Positions 4,522 through 5,162 of a stretch of DNA of 5,162 nucleotides are shown piece by piece. The position numbers and the translations under genes are program-made. The DNA comes from Chloroflexota bacterium. Its GTDB lineage: Bacteria > Chloroflexota > Dehalococcoidia > Lucifugimonadales > UBA1127. Every line of letters begins with the position of its first letter. Within the stretch, counting starts at the first letter, position 1. The notes beneath the pieces were generated by a model. The model was not told the DNA's origin, ran no database searches, and saw only the letters and a program-made list of their open reading frames with translations. The stretch lies in NCBI GenBank assembly GCA_028873745.1, contig JAPPNT010000099.1, positions 1 through 5,162 of the forward strand, read 5' to 3'.

Positions 4522-5162
4522 CTACACGCCGGGCATCTTGTCCATGGGCTCCGTGCCGTCCAGCGCCAGCAGCCGGTTCATCGCGTTGGTGTACGCCTTT
4601 GCGCTGGCGACCAGGATGTCCGTGTCCGCGGCGCGGCCGCTGTAGATGCGGTTCTCGTGCCGCAGCCGCACCGTCACGTCGCCGACGGCGTCCAGCCCGC
4701 CCGTGATGGCGCGCACCGTGTAGTCTTCCAGCCGCGGCCGCACGCCGATGACCGCGACGACGGCCTTGCAGACGGCGTCCACCGGCCCGTTGCCCTCCGT
4801 GGTCTCCGTCCTCTGCGTCCCGTCCGGCGTCGTCATCGTGATGGTGGCGGTGGGGATGCGGCCCGAGCCCGTCTCGATGGCCACCTCCTCGACGCGATAG
4901 CCCGTCTCATCCTCGACGCGCCGGTCCTCCGCCATGAGCGCCTCGAGGTCGCGGTCGGTCACCTCGCGCTTCTTGTCAGCCAGCTCCTTGAAGGCGGCGA
5001 AGACCCGGTCGAGATCCTCCTTGTCGAGGTCGTAGCCCAGCTCCTCCAGCCGCGCGCGCAGACCGGCCCGCCCGCTCAGCTTCGCCAGCACAAGGCTCTC
5101 GCCCGACCACCCTACGGTCTTCGGGTCCATGATCTCGTATGTCGTCTTGTTCTTGATGACGC
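4522..5162 (-). CDS. leuA: 2-Isopropylmalate synthase, C-terminal part (5' end beyond window)
   Basis: LeuA condenses acetyl-CoA with 2-oxoisovalerate, the first committed step of leucine synthesis, and is inhibited by leucine through its C-terminal domain. The frame is open to the window edge: 212 residues are visible, and the catalytic TIM barrel lies outside. Visible residues 1-31 are the linker after the barrel (TTYEIMDPKTVGW at 6-18, then LVLAKLSGR). Most family members read GKHSGR here; this one has Leu in place of His. Residues 32-87 are the helical subdomain. Residues about 88-210 are the leucine-binding dimer domain, with EGNGPVDAV (122-130), a DY...AITGGLDA block, and GRAADTDI leading into ASAKAYTNAMNRLLA. 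This block separates LeuA from homocitrate synthases without the domain; a citramalate synthase is a less likely alternative. A terminator-like hairpin follows. Confidence 0.92.
   Translation of the reverse strand, partial: VIKNKTTYEIMDPKTVGWSGESLVLAKLSGRAGLRARLEELGYDLDKEDLDRVFAAFKELADKKREVTDRDLEALMAEDRRVEDETGYRVEEVAIETGSGRIPTATITMTTPDGTQRTETTEGNGPVDAVCKAVVAVIGVRPRLEDYTVRAITGGLDAVGDVTVRLRHENRIYSGRAADTDILVASAKAYTNAMNRLLALDGTEPMDKMPGV

Noticed and set aside
4382..4645. Plus-strand 87-codon open frame in the leuA-Rieske spacer
   Set aside because: It overlaps the leuA 3' end and terminator hairpin, has no good ribosome site and no recognisable motif. The spacer is better explained by the terminator and a minus-strand promoter.

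Overview
The window is a fragment of a GC-rich bacterial chromosome, most likely an assembled contig. All seven recognisable genes lie on the minus strand, so transcription runs from right to left. The gene set is a 2-isopropylmalate synthase, a Rieske oxygenase, the rpsF-ssb-rpsR set, a membrane-anchored foldase and a homoserine dehydrogenase. With high GC, GTG/TTG starts and an Arg/Pro/Gly-rich S18 extension, this suggests an uncultured Chloroflexota-like lineage (Dehalococcoidia/SAR202 type). That placement is an inference from gene content, not shown by a marker comparison; a high-GC actinobacterium-like organism is not excluded.

Layout in the direction of transcription: (1) 5162-4522, the C-terminal part of LeuA, cut by the window edge, followed by a hairpin at 4461-4488 that looks like its terminator. 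(2) 4316-3030, a complete single-component Rieske/non-heme-iron oxygenase alpha subunit with its own candidate promoter. (3) 3029-2878, a structured spacer with a two-tier hairpin, the best sigma-70-like promoter in the window (its -35 lies in the hairpin loop) and a small leader hairpin just upstream of the TTG start of rpsF. (4) 2877-1677, the classic rpsF-ssb-rpsR operon; rplI (L9), often the next gene, is absent. (5) 1676-1554, a spacer with a perfect 11-base inverted repeat. (6) 1553-486, a SurA/PpiC-like foldase with an N-terminal membrane anchor. (7) 472 to the left edge, the N-terminal third of homoserine dehydrogenase, 13 bases behind the foldase and probably translated in series with it.

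The first ~115 bases are unlike the rest: homopolymer runs, an A/C-G/T mirror-like inverted repeat and loss of homology in the hom frame. I read this as poor-quality contig-end sequence, so the stop codon at 53-55 is probably not real.

Functionally the window mixes housekeeping genes (ribosome, ssDNA binding, leucine and threonine/methionine synthesis, envelope protein folding) with one accessory catabolic gene, the Rieske oxygenase. I see no CRISPR array, transposase, tRNA or phage gene, and no clear undescribed system. The points most worth checking are the overlapping promoter and hairpin upstream of rpsF, the hairpin-dense S18 N-terminal extension, and the foldase without recognisable parvulin active-site residues. 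No gene-free stretch exceeds about 205 bases.
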